Positions 14,775-22,872 of a stretch of 48,678 bases of DNA are shown here, one piece after another. The stretch covers positions 1 through 48,678 of the forward strand of contig JBJELF010000086.1 of assembly GCA_051879015.1 (NCBI GenBank), given 5' to 3'. Position 1 is the stretch's first letter; every line of letters begins with the position of its first letter. The stretch comes from JBJELF01 sp051879015. GTDB lineage: Bacteria > Bacillota > Clostridia > Lachnospirales > Lachnospiraceae. A model generated the notes under the pieces. It searched no databases. It saw only the letters and a list, made by a program, of their open reading frames with translations, and was not told the origin of the DNA. The translations under genes and the position numbers were made by a program.

Positions 14775-15690
14775 TATCACATTGATTGTTTTGATTAACT
14801 GTTTTTATATCTTTTCAATTTGGAAATATCATTCTCTTGCCAAGTTTACAGTGAAACGCCATTTGGCAATAGAAAGAATTGTATGGTTATGTGGTTTTCT
14901 GCTGTTCAATTTTTGTGCTTATTTGTTGGCAACATCAGATGGAATGGAAGCACTGTTGGCCATGACTATTGTTTCCGTGCTGTTGATAGGAATTTTTTTG
15001 GCTTTATCTATCTGGGAAATGGGGATTGAGAGAGAAAATCAGATGAAGGAACAATTGACGCAGCAGTTGTCTGATTATCAGAAGCATCATTTGCAGGAAA
15101 TCGAGCGAGAGCAAGTTTACATTCGTAAAATGCGTCACGAAATGAAAAATTTGTTGATGGTTGTTGAGGCGATGGCCGAAAAAGGCGATTGTAATGGTAT
15201 TATCGAATTTGTGCAGGAACGTCAGCAGCTATTAAAAAGTAAAAACTATGTTAAAACGGGAAATGTTACAGTAGATACCGTTTTAAATTATAAGATTCCA
15301 AAAGCAGATATGTATGGTATTCAGATGGAATTGGAGTTGAATATTCCAACAAAAATGAATGTGGAGGATGTCGTCATCTGTGGTATTCTAGGTAATGCCA
15401 TTGACAATGCAGTGGAGGCAAGCAAAAAGCTGCCGCAGGAAAAACGACAGATTGCCCTGGGTATGAAAGTAGAAAAAAAGAATTTGTTTATTGAGATAGC
15501 GAACCGCTATGATGGCTTTGTGCAAACAGACAGAAATGGAAAATTGCTGACAAGAAAAGGAGAGGTATCGAATCATGGATTTGGATTGCCCGTCATACGA
15601 CAGCTGGTGGAGAAATGTAATGGAAATTTGAATGTGTCATGGGATAAAGAGCATTTTTTTGTCAGAATTATGATTTATCATGTCATTTGA
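14764..15690 (+). CDS. GHKL sensor histidine kinase (AgrC-like)
   Basis: The ATG at 14764 is preceded by GGGGGAG at 14752-14758 inside the regulator gene. The longer frame from 14683 lies wholly within the regulator and is not used. The protein has 308 residues. About three hydrophobic helices are present (5-22, 38-57, 63-84), then a coiled segment, and a dimerisation helix with the likely phosphorylated H125 (YIRKMRHEMKNLL). The GHKL ATPase domain has an N box GILGNAIDNAVEA, a reduced G1 region and a G2-like NHGFGLPVIRQL. AgrC proteins usually have six or seven helices, so the sensing domain here is short. No agrB/agrD peptide genes are nearby, so the signal may be membrane state or a small molecule. 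Confidence 0.9.
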   Translation: MKADITLIVLINCFYIFSIWKYHSLAKFTVKRHLAIERIVWLCGFLLFNFCAYLLATSDGMEALLAMTIVSVLLIGIFLALSIWEMGIERENQMKEQLTQQLSDYQKHHLQEIEREQVYIRKMRHEMKNLLMVVEAMAEKGDCNGIIEFVQERQQLLKSKNYVKTGNVTVDTVLNYKIPKADMYGIQMELELNIPTKMNVEDVVICGILGNAIDNAVEASKKLPQEKRQIALGMKVEKKNLFIEIANRYDGFVQTDRNGKLLTRKGEVSNHGFGLPVIRQLVEKCNGNLNVSWDKEHFFVRIMIYHVI

Positions 15691-15860
15691 GGATGCTAGG
15701 ATGAAAAGATAGTATGTCATAAAAGATTATGGGGTAATTGTTACAAAAATAGCCGAAGTTTTGACAAATTGAATGAGACTAAAAAAAATATGCTACAATA
15801 CAAGCAGTTTAAAGCCCAAAATGAGTTTGGGAATCATCATGAAAGAAAGGAGAAAACAAG

Positions 15861-16292
15861 ATGGAAATTTTTTACTGGTTGTTTTTGTTCATTTTTTTAA
15901 TTGTCGTAGAAATTGTCACTATGCAGCTTGTCTGTATCTGGTTTGCATTTGGCAGTTTTGCAGCTATTTTGGCCGCCATTTTTCATGTTGAAGTAGAATT
16001 TCAGTTAATTGTATTTTTGGCGATTTCCTTTATTCTTTTGCTGACAGTTCGTCCTTTAGCGCAATCTCTGATGAATGGACATTATATTAAGACAAATGCG
16101 GCTAGTTTGGTAGGCATGAAGGCGAGGGTTACGAAAAAGATACATAACGCAGAAGGTTATGGCATGGCTGTTGTAAAAGGTCAGGAATGGACTGCAATTG
16201 CCTTAAATGATGAGGATGTTTTTGAGGTAGGCGAGTTTGTGGTGATTGACAAAATTAGCGGGGTAAAGCTGATTGTCAAAAAAAACGAATGA
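15861..16292 (+). CDS. NfeD-like membrane protein
   Basis: This 143-residue protein of the short NfeD class has two or three hydrophobic helices at about residues 3-25, 28-43 and 47-70. A C-terminal OB-fold domain of about 60 residues follows (VGMKARVTKKI, GEFVVIDKISGVKLIVKK). Short NfeD proteins are membrane partners of SPFH-domain proteins and lack the serine protease part of long NfeD. An AAAGGAG box precedes the ATG at 15861. The next gene, 65 bases downstream, encodes an SPFH protein, which is the classic pairing. The 170-base gap upstream contains a TTGACA at 15761-15766 but no -10 at proper spacing. Confidence 0.88.
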   Translation: MEIFYWLFLFIFLIVVEIVTMQLVCIWFAFGSFAAILAAIFHVEVEFQLIVFLAISFILLLTVRPLAQSLMNGHYIKTNAASLVGMKARVTKKIHNAEGYGMAVVKGQEWTAIALNDEDVFEVGEFVVIDKISGVKLIVKKNE

Positions 16293-16357
16293 TTTTTTGA
16301 CGAAAGTCTTAAAATATTTGTAACTATTCAAAATGCATATTTAAGGAGGAAAATATT

Positions 16358-17320
16358 ATGCCAATTATGAATGTAGCAGCATCAGGAGGATTTATCGCAG
16401 TAGTTGTTATCGCATTGATAATCTTACTGATATTATCATCTTGTATCAAGATTGTGCCGCAGGCACATGCAATGGTTGTAGAACGATTGGGAGGTTATTT
16501 GGCTACCTGGGATGTAGGTATTCATTTTAAGGCTCCATTTATTGACCGTGTGGCTAAGAAGGTAATGCTCAAGGAACAGGTAGTGGATTTTGCGCCGCAG
16601 CCAGTTATTACAAAGGATAATGTTACTATGAGAATTGATACGGTCGTATTTTATCAGATTACCGATGCAAAGCTGTATGCTTATGGTGTAGAAAATCCAA
16701 TTATGGCTATCGAGAATTTGACTGCAACTACATTGAGAAATATCATCGGTGATATGGAATTAGATCAGACATTGACTTCCCGTGAGGAAATTAATTCTCG
16801 TATGCGTTCTTCTTTGGACGTAGCCACAGATCCTTGGGGAATTCGTGTCAATCGAGTGGAGCTGAAGAATATTATTCCGCCGGCAGCAATTCAGGATGCC
16901 ATGGAAAAACAGATGAAGGCAGAGCGTGAGCGCCGTGAGTCTATTCTTCGTGCAGAAGGTGAAAAGAAATCCACTATTCTGGTAGCAGAAGGTAAGAAAG
17001 AATCTCAGATTTTAGAGGCACAGGCTATGAAGGAAGCAGAAGTGCTTCGTGCAGAGGCAAGCAAAGCAGCTGCTATTTTGGAAGCAGAAGGTCAGGCAGA
17101 AGCTATCTTGAAAGTGCAGCAGGCTAAGGCGGATGGTATTCGTTTCCTGCGTGAAGCAAATGCGGATGAGGCGGTTATTCGCCTGAGAGGTCTGGAGGCC
17201 TTTGAGAAAGCAGCGGACGGTAAAGCGACGAAGATTATTATTCCTTCGGAGCTGCAGGGCATGGCAGGTGTAGTGTCCTCCATTAAAGAAGTTGCCAAGA
17301 TGGATGATATAAAAGAATAA
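16358..17320 (+). CDS. SPFH/Band 7 protein, paraslipin (QmcA-like)
   Basis: This 320-residue protein carries an N-terminal membrane helix (about 12-33). An SPFH domain follows (about 40-190) with VPQAHAMVVERLGGYLATW, the ITKDNVTMRIDTVVFYQI strand and WGIRVNRVELKNIIPP. A long helical region (about 195-265) is rich in Ala, Glu and Lys with repeated AEGKKES/AEASKAA heptads, and a short IIIPSELQGM tail ends the protein. Paraslipins form large ring or cage assemblies in membrane microdomains, together with short NfeD proteins such as the one just upstream. The start follows AAGGAGG at 16342-16348. Confidence 0.94.
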   Translation: MPIMNVAASGGFIAVVVIALIILLILSSCIKIVPQAHAMVVERLGGYLATWDVGIHFKAPFIDRVAKKVMLKEQVVDFAPQPVITKDNVTMRIDTVVFYQITDAKLYAYGVENPIMAIENLTATTLRNIIGDMELDQTLTSREEINSRMRSSLDVATDPWGIRVNRVELKNIIPPAAIQDAMEKQMKAERERRESILRAEGEKKSTILVAEGKKESQILEAQAMKEAEVLRAEASKAAAILEAEGQAEAILKVQQAKADGIRFLREANADEAVIRLRGLEAFEKAADGKATKIIIPSELQGMAGVVSSIKEVAKMDDIKE

Positions 17321-17401
17321 TTATGATATCAAGGTTAAAAGTTCATTAGTCATATCTTTTGAACCTGGTATCGGAACAATTCAAATAATAAGGAGCAGAT
17401 T

Positions 17402-18082
17402 ATGCAGTATAAAATAGAGGGGGAAACATTGCCCGTTGTAATTTGTCATTTGGAAAATGGAGAAAAAATGATTTCCGAGGGTGGTGCCATGTCTTGGATG
17501 TCACCAAACATGAAGATGGAGACGACAAGTAATGGTGGTATGGGAAAAGCTTTGGGAAGAATGTTTGCCGGCGAAAAAATGTTTCAGAATGTGTATACCG
17601 CCAAAAATGGCAATGGTATGATTGCCTTTGCATCTAGTTTTCCAGGTTCTATTAAAGCTTTTGAGATTAGCCCTGGACATGAAATGATTTTTCAAAAGAG
17701 TGCTTTTTTAGCCAGTGAAGCAGGTATTCAGTTATCTGTATTTTTTAATAAAAAAGTAGGGGCAGGTTTTTTTGGCGGTGAAGGATTTATTATGCAGAAA
17801 GTCAGTGGATATGGTACTGTTTTTGCAGAGTTTGATGGTCATCTTGTAGAGTATGAACTGCAGAAGGGACAACAGCTTGTGGTGGACACAGGATATTTGG
17901 CTGCTATGAGCGGCAGCTGCCAAATTGATATTCAGTCTGTTCCAGGTGTGAAGAATGCACTGTTAGGCGGCGAAGGATTATTCAACACGGTCATCACTGG
18001 ACCTGGACATGTGTGGCTGCAGACTATGCCAATTGGTAAGGTGGCAGGTGCCATTCGACCCTTTATTCCATCTGGAAATTAA
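17402..18082 (+). CDS. AIM24/TIGR00266 family protein
   Basis: At 226 residues this fits the bacterial AIM24 family, a beta-rich single-domain protein related to mitochondrial AIM24. Typical segments are SEGGAMSWMSPNMKMET, the glycine-rich GKALGRMFAGEKMFQNVY, FPGSIKAFEI, GEGFIMQKVSGYGTVF, VVDTGYLAAM and GPGHVWLQTMP near the C-terminus. The biochemical function is not established. It follows the NfeD-paraslipin pair by 81 bases on the same strand, with an AAGGAGC box before the ATG, so it may be part of the same membrane-related unit. It converges on the PHP phosphatase gene, with a shared hairpin between them. Confidence 0.9.
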   Translation: MQYKIEGETLPVVICHLENGEKMISEGGAMSWMSPNMKMETTSNGGMGKALGRMFAGEKMFQNVYTAKNGNGMIAFASSFPGSIKAFEISPGHEMIFQKSAFLASEAGIQLSVFFNKKVGAGFFGGEGFIMQKVSGYGTVFAEFDGHLVEYELQKGQQLVVDTGYLAAMSGSCQIDIQSVPGVKNALLGGEGLFNTVITGPGHVWLQTMPIGKVAGAIRPFIPSGN

Positions 18083-18088
18083 ACGGAT

Positions 18089-18127
18089 ATAACACCCCAG
18101 GACAAATATAGCTGCCTGGGGTGTTAT
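18089..18127. terminator. Bidirectional hairpin between convergent genes
   Basis: ATAACACCCCAGG (18089-18101) pairs perfectly with CCTGGGGTGTTAT (18115-18127). The T-runs are short on both sides, but its position between two convergent stops supports a terminator role. Confidence 0.75.
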
Positions 18128-18144
18128 GATAGAATCATTATACT

Positions 18145-18954
18145 TTATAGTGGCAGAAAGATGGGCTTGCGATGGTCAAAAATGGTGTAATAGCGAACTC
18201 CGCAGGCTTTTAAAAATTCAGGAAGCAGGTCAAAGGCATAACCTACATGTTCTGATTGGTGGGCATCAGAGCCAATGGTGAGAAGTTCTCCACCTAATTC
18301 AAGATAGCGCTTGATAATGTCAGATTGAGGATTTGGCTGTCCAAGAGCGTATTTAAAGCCAGCAGTGTTGCATTCGATACCTTTGCCTTTGTAAATCAGT
18401 TCTTTTAAGATTTCGTCAATGATATCGCGGTAGTCTGCATAATCATGGGATTGAGTCTTGTCTGGTGCGTATCGTTTTATATAGTCGATATGACCGTAGC
18501 AGTCAAAGCAGTCATAGAGTCGAATATTTTCTAGTGTTTTTTCATAGTATCGTTGAACACCAGCGTGGTCGCTGGGAAAATTTTTCCAGAAGGCAGAATA
18601 GTATGGGTCAATTTTGTCTACCAGATGGGTAGAACCAATGATATATTCAAAAGGAAATGAGGCAGCAAAGGCGGGCAGTTCTTCTTTTAGATGAGGCTGC
18701 AGACCTAATTCCACGCCAATGTGTAATGTAATTTTATCTTGGTAAGTTTGTTGGAGTTTTGTTAAAGTCTGAATATAGTCTGGCATGTCAATTAGAAAGT
18801 TTTCCTCTACAGTTGGGTCATAGTCAATATCTTCATGATCGGTTATGCAAAGATGGGAAAATCCTTTTTGAATGGCAGCTTGAATTTGCCCCTCCACGCT
18901 GGCATCAGAGTCGCTGGAGAAACGGGTGTGACAGTGATAGTCTGCTGAAATCAT
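18145..18954 (-). CDS. hisK: PHP-family histidinol-phosphatase
   Basis: This 269-residue PHP metal-dependent phosphatase probably hydrolyses histidinol phosphate in histidine synthesis. The metal ligands of the PHP fold are visible: DYHCHTRFSSDS at the N-terminus, ITDHEDIDYDP, GVELGLQPH, GSTHLVDKIDPYY, GHIDYIKRYAP, GIECNTAGFK and the C-terminal GSDAHQSEHVG. Its length and these motifs match the HisK/HisJ type of Firmicutes. No other his gene is near, so a related PHP phosphoesterase with another substrate cannot be ruled out. The ATG at 18954 follows AAAGGAC, and a strong promoter lies at 19066-19093. Confidence 0.85.
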   Translation of the reverse strand: MISADYHCHTRFSSDSDASVEGQIQAAIQKGFSHLCITDHEDIDYDPTVEENFLIDMPDYIQTLTKLQQTYQDKITLHIGVELGLQPHLKEELPAFAASFPFEYIIGSTHLVDKIDPYYSAFWKNFPSDHAGVQRYYEKTLENIRLYDCFDCYGHIDYIKRYAPDKTQSHDYADYRDIIDEILKELIYKGKGIECNTAGFKYALGQPNPQSDIIKRYLELGGELLTIGSDAHQSEHVGYAFDLLPEFLKACGVRYYTIFDHRKPIFLPL

Positions 18955-19065
18955 GATGTATGTCCTTTCGTATGTTCATTCTTACGTCGTTCATTCACTG
19001 TAATGGTTCAAAATATGAAACGATTACGGATAATGGACAGGTGACGGGAACATGGTGTTGATGTT

Positions 19066-19093
19066 ATTATAACAAAGTAAGAAAGGGTGTCAA
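19066..19093 (-). promoter_or_regulatory. Sigma-A promoter of the histidinol-phosphatase gene
   Basis: On the minus strand a perfect TTGACA (19088-19093) and a perfect TATAAT (19066-19071) are 16 bases apart. The leader is about 105 nt. The rest of 18955-19250 is AT-rich and holds nothing else I can name. Confidence 0.82.
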
Positions 19094-19252
19094 TCAGTAA
19101 ATTTCTGTAAGAGATGATTCTGAATTTTCTTTTGAAGGTAAAATGAATGGAAATATTTAGGTGAACTGGGGCGTTTTTAGAAAACAAGGAACATTTGTTA
19201 ATAAATGACAAATAATTTTCACGGATTTTTATCAAATTATAAAAGAAAACAC

Positions 19253-19281
19253 TTGCCTTTTTTGGGTAAACAAGGTAGAAT
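19253..19281 (+). promoter_or_regulatory. Sigma-A promoter of the glycolysis cluster
   Basis: -35 TTGCCT (19253-19258) and -10 TAGAAT (19276-19281) are spaced 17 bases apart, 98 bases before the gapA ATG. No CggR-type repressor gene precedes gapA. Confidence 0.78.
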
Positions 19282-19378
19282 AGAGACATGTAGGTTGACT
19301 ATTTATTAACAAATAAACACCTAAACATATGGGACAAACTGTTCCATTAAGCCAATATATTTTAGGAGGAATAAAATC

Positions 19379-20401
19379 ATGGCAGTAAAAGTAGCAATTA
19401 ATGGTTTTGGTCGTATCGGTCGTCTGGCTTTCAGACAGATGTTTGATGCAGAAGGTTATGAAATCGTAGCAATTAACGATTTGACAAAGCCTTCTATGTT
19501 GGCTCATCTGTTAAAGTATGATTCTGCACAGGGCAGATACAAGTATGCAGAGCAGGTAACTTCTGATGATGAAGCAGGTACCATCACTGTATGTGGTAAG
19601 ACATTGAAGATTTATGCTGAGAAGAATGCAGCTGATCTTCCATGGGGCGAGTTAGATGTTGACGTTGTATTGGAGTGTACAGGTTTCTATACATCCAAGG
19701 CTAAGTCTCAGGCTCATATCGATGCAGGTGCTAAGAAGGTTGTTATTTCCGCACCAGCTGGTAATGATTTGAAGACTATCGTTTACAGCGTAAACCATGA
19801 GACATTGACTGCTGAAGATACCATCATTTCCGCAGCTTCCTGTACAACAAACTGCTTGGCTCCAATGGCTAAGGCATTGAATGATTATGCTCCAATCCAG
19901 AGCGGTATCATGAGCACCATTCACGCTTTCACAGGCGATCAGATGGTACTTGATGGACCACACAGAAAGGGCGATTTGAGAAGAGCTCGTGCAGCTGCTG
20001 TTAATATCGTTCCTAACTCCACTGGTGCTGCTAAGGCTATCGGCTTAGTTATCCCAGAGTTGAACGGCAAGTTGATCGGTTCCGCACAGAGAGTTCCAGT
20101 TCCAACTGGTTCTACTACTATTTTGGTAGCAGTTGTTAAGGGTCAGAATGTAACAAAGGACGGCATTAATGCAGCTATGAAGGCAGCTTCTTCCGCATCC
20201 TTCGGTTACACCGAAGAGCCATTGGTATCTTCTGATATCATCGGTATCACCTATGGTTCCTTGTTTGATGCTACTCAGACAATGGTTAGCAAGTTGGATG
20301 ATGACACCTATCAGGTACAGGTTGTTTCTTGGTATGATAATGAGAACTCCTACACAAGCCAGATGGTTCGTACAATCAAGTACTTCGCTGAGTTGGCATA
20401 A
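19379..20401 (+). CDS. gapA: Glyceraldehyde-3-phosphate dehydrogenase, type I
   Basis: This enzyme oxidises glyceraldehyde 3-phosphate to 1,3-bisphosphoglycerate with NAD and phosphate. The 340-residue chain shows the Rossmann motif INGFGRIGR, the NAD-binding IND at about position 34 (typical of the glycolytic NAD form), catalytic C155 in SAASCTTNC, and HAFTGDQM with the following RRARAAAVNIVP phosphate-binding segment. The C-terminal SWYDNENSYTSQMVR is also conserved. An AGGAGG box precedes the ATG. Codon use in this gene and the next two is strongly biased toward a few codons (GGT, GCT, GTT, AAG), as expected for highly expressed genes. A strong terminator follows, so pgk may be transcribed partly by read-through. 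Confidence 0.98.
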   Translation: MAVKVAINGFGRIGRLAFRQMFDAEGYEIVAINDLTKPSMLAHLLKYDSAQGRYKYAEQVTSDDEAGTITVCGKTLKIYAEKNAADLPWGELDVDVVLECTGFYTSKAKSQAHIDAGAKKVVISAPAGNDLKTIVYSVNHETLTAEDTIISAASCTTNCLAPMAKALNDYAPIQSGIMSTIHAFTGDQMVLDGPHRKGDLRRARAAAVNIVPNSTGAAKAIGLVIPELNGKLIGSAQRVPVPTGSTTILVAVVKGQNVTKDGINAAMKAASSASFGYTEEPLVSSDIIGITYGSLFDATQTMVSKLDDDTYQVQVVSWYDNENSYTSQMVRTIKYFAELA

Positions 20402-20430
20402 TTTTTGAGTTCGTTTAACGGGTCATTATT

Positions 20431-20466
20431 TGAGGTCCGGTCCGTAGGACCGGACCTCATTATTAT
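20431..20466 (+). terminator. Terminator or attenuating hairpin after gapA
   Basis: A perfect 13-bp GC-rich stem (20431-20443 with 20447-20459, loop GTA) is followed by TTATTATT. Such a strong hairpin between gapA and pgk would give more gapA than downstream message. Confidence 0.85.
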
Positions 20467-20586
20467 TGGGTGTACGCTCAGACTGAGAAGATTTTTATTG
20501 GTGCGGTAATGGGCGGCACAGCGAGTAGTCAGAACAGAGATTGTATTCTACTCGATTATAAAAAGTTTTGAAAGGAGCATTTTGAC

Positions 20587-21792
20587 ATGCTGAATAAGAA
20601 ATCTGTTGATGATATCAACGTAAAAGGCAAGAAAGTTTTAGTTCGCTGTGATTTCAATGTACCATTGAAAAATGGTAAGATCACAGACGAGAACCGTTTG
20701 GTAGCTGCTCTTCCAACTATCAAGAAATTGATTGCTGATGGTGGAAAGGTAATTCTTTGCTCCCATTTAGGAAAACCAAAGGGAGAGCCAAAGCCAGAAT
20801 TATCTTTGGCACCTGTTGCAGTTCGTTTGAGCGAGTTGTTGGGACAGGAAGTTAAGTTTGCTGCTGATCCAGAAGTAGTTGGACCAAACGCAAAGGCTGC
20901 TGTAGAGGCTATGAAGGATGGCGATGTAATCTTACTTGAGAACACTCGTTATAGAAAAGAAGAGACCAAAAACGGTGAAGCATTCAGCAAGGAATTGGCT
21001 TCTCTCTGCGAAGTATATGTAAATGATGCATTTGGTACTGCTCACAGAGCACACTGCTCCAACGTAGGTGTTACCGAGTATGTTGACACTGCAGTAGTTG
21101 GCTATTTGATGCAGAAGGAAATTGATTTCTTGGGCAATGCAGTAAATAACCCAGTAAGACCATTCGTTGCTATTTTAGGTGGTGCTAAGGTTGCTGATAA
21201 GTTGAATGTTATTTCCAATTTGCTTGAGAAGTGCGATACCTTAATTATTGGTGGTGGTATGGCTTATACCTTCTTGAAGGCAAAGGGATACGAAGTAGGT
21301 ACTTCCTTGGTAGATGACACTAAGATTGATTACTGCAAGGAAATGATGGACAAGGCAGAAGCTCTTGGAAAGAAGCTTCTTCTTCCTGTTGATACCACAA
21401 TTGCAGCAGCATTCCCAAGCCCAATTGATGCTCCAATTGAAGTATCTGTTGTTCCATCCAGTGAAATTCCTGCAGATAAGATGGGTCTGGACATCGGTAC
21501 AAAGACTGCTGAGTTGTATGCTGAGGCTGTTAAGTCTGCTAAGACAGTTGTTTGGAACGGACCAATGGGTGTATTTGAAAATCCAATTTTGGCAGCTGGT
21601 ACTATCGCTGTAGCTAAGTCCCTGGCTGAGACAGAAGCTACTACCATCATTGGCGGCGGTGATTCCGCAGCAGCTGTAAATCAGTTAGGTTTCGGTGACA
21701 AGATGACTCACATCTCTACTGGTGGCGGTGCATCTCTTGAGTTCCTGGAGGGTAAGGATCTTCCTGGTGTTGTTGCTGCTAACGATAAATAA
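20587..21792 (+). CDS. pgk: Phosphoglycerate kinase
   Basis: Phosphoglycerate kinase makes ATP from 1,3-bisphosphoglycerate. The 401-residue length is standard for the bacterial enzyme. The family signature VLVRCDFNVPLKNGKI is near the N-terminus, followed by SHLGKPKGEPK and LLENTRYRKEE. The nucleotide-binding C-terminal half has ILGGAKVADKLNVI, GGGMAYTFLKAKG, WNGPMGVFE and the closing GGGDSAAAVNQLG and STGGGASLEFLEG loops. AAAGGAGC lies before the ATG at 20587. The 185 bases upstream, after the gapA hairpin, contain no convincing separate promoter. A 10-bp hairpin separates it from tpiA. Confidence 0.98.
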   Translation: MLNKKSVDDINVKGKKVLVRCDFNVPLKNGKITDENRLVAALPTIKKLIADGGKVILCSHLGKPKGEPKPELSLAPVAVRLSELLGQEVKFAADPEVVGPNAKAAVEAMKDGDVILLENTRYRKEETKNGEAFSKELASLCEVYVNDAFGTAHRAHCSNVGVTEYVDTAVVGYLMQKEIDFLGNAVNNPVRPFVAILGGAKVADKLNVISNLLEKCDTLIIGGGMAYTFLKAKGYEVGTSLVDDTKIDYCKEMMDKAEALGKKLLLPVDTTIAAAFPSPIDAPIEVSVVPSSEIPADKMGLDIGTKTAELYAEAVKSAKTVVWNGPMGVFENPILAAGTIAVAKSLAETEATTIIGGGDSAAAVNQLGFGDKMTHISTGGGASLEFLEGKDLPGVVAANDK

Positions 21793-21808
21793 TTAATAGG
21801 GTAGTCAT

Positions 21809-21832
21809 AACTGTTCAGTTGACTGGACAGTT
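21809..21832 (+). other. Intergenic hairpin between pgk and tpiA
   Basis: AACTGTTCAG (21809-21818) pairs with CTGGACAGTT (21823-21832) around TTGA, with one G-U pair. There is no T-run, so it is more likely an mRNA stabiliser or processing site than a terminator. Confidence 0.6.
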
Positions 21833-21861
21833 ACAGATAATTAATTTGGAGGGCATGAACA

Positions 21862-22611
21862 ATGCGTAAGAAGATTATTGCTGGCAACTGGAAGATGAAC
21901 ATGACTCCATCTGAGGCAGTTGCTTTGGTAAATACCTTAAAGCCATTGGTAGTAAATGATGAAGTAGATGTAGTATTTTGTGTACCAGCTATTGATATTA
22001 TTCCTGCTATGGAAGCTGCTAAGGGTACCAACATTCAGATTGGTGCTGAAAATATGTACTATAAGGATAAGGGCGCTTATACTGGTGAAATTTCTCCAGC
22101 TATGTTGGTTGATGCAGGCGTTAAGTATGTTATCATCGGACATTCTGAGAGAAGAGAATATTTTGCTGAGACAGATGCAACGGTAAACGCAAAGGTATTA
22201 AAGGCATTTGAGTATGGTATTACTCCTATTATCTGCTGTGGTGAGTCCTTGACTCAGAGAGAGCAGGGTGTTACAATGGATTGGATTCGTATGCAGATTA
22301 AGATTGCATTCCAGAATGTAACTGCAGAGCAGGCTGCTCAGGCTGTTATCGCCTATGAGCCAATCTGGGCAATCGGTACTGGCAAGGTAGCTACCACAGA
22401 GCAGGCAGAGGAAGTGTGCGGTGGTATTCGTGCTTGCATTGCTGAAATCTATGATGAAGCAACTGCAGAGAGCATTCGTATTCAGTATGGCGGCAGCGTA
22501 AGCGCCGGCAGTGCACCAGAGCTGTTTGCACAGCCAGATATTGATGGTGGATTAGTTGGAGGAGCTTCACTCAAGCCAGATTTTGGAAAGATTGTAAATT
22601 ATAATAAGTAA
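21862..22611 (+). CDS. tpiA: Triosephosphate isomerase
   Basis: Triosephosphate isomerase interconverts DHAP and glyceraldehyde 3-phosphate. The 249-residue TIM barrel shows GNWKMNMT at the N-terminus with the catalytic lysine, catalytic H94 in IGHSERREYF, catalytic E166 in AYEPIWAIGTGK, and phosphate-binding loops IQYGGSVSAG and DGGLVGGASL. GGAGG lies before the ATG at 21862. It shares the biased codon use of gapA and pgk. Its position between pgk and gpmI is standard for Firmicutes. Confidence 0.98.
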   Translation: MRKKIIAGNWKMNMTPSEAVALVNTLKPLVVNDEVDVVFCVPAIDIIPAMEAAKGTNIQIGAENMYYKDKGAYTGEISPAMLVDAGVKYVIIGHSERREYFAETDATVNAKVLKAFEYGITPIICCGESLTQREQGVTMDWIRMQIKIAFQNVTAEQAAQAVIAYEPIWAIGTGKVATTEQAEEVCGGIRACIAEIYDEATAESIRIQYGGSVSAGSAPELFAQPDIDGGLVGGASLKPDFGKIVNYNK

Positions 22612-22689
22612 TAAATTTCAAGTTATGCTCTGTAAGATAGTTGAGTATAGATTGAATGAAAAAGAAATACGGTTTGTACCGTTGTTAGG

Positions 22690-22727
22690 GGACAGTCAGA
22701 CGGTGTGGATATACCGTCTGGCTGTTC
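22690..22727 (+). terminator. Hairpin between tpiA and gpmI
   Basis: A long stem pairs GACAGTCAGACGGTGT (22691-22706) with ATACCGTCTGGCTGTT (22711-22726), tolerating G-U pairs. A mixed CTTCCTTCT tract follows, so it is a weak intrinsic terminator or an attenuator. The rest of the 261-base gap is featureless. Confidence 0.6.
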
Positions 22728-22872
22728 TTCCTTCTGTAGGCCCATGTAAGGCAGGTCATTGCTGCTTTGCAGGATGATAAGCCACGCATTTTGTATTGAG
22801 ATAAGTGATATTCTGTGAAATGATTGAGCGTGGATTGAAAAGCAGACAGAAAGAAAGCGAAAGGAGAAATCA

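Noticed and set aside
15761..15799. TTGACA followed by TACAAT as a promoter for the NfeD gene
   Set aside because: The spacing is 27 bases, too long for sigma-A; no better combination was found.
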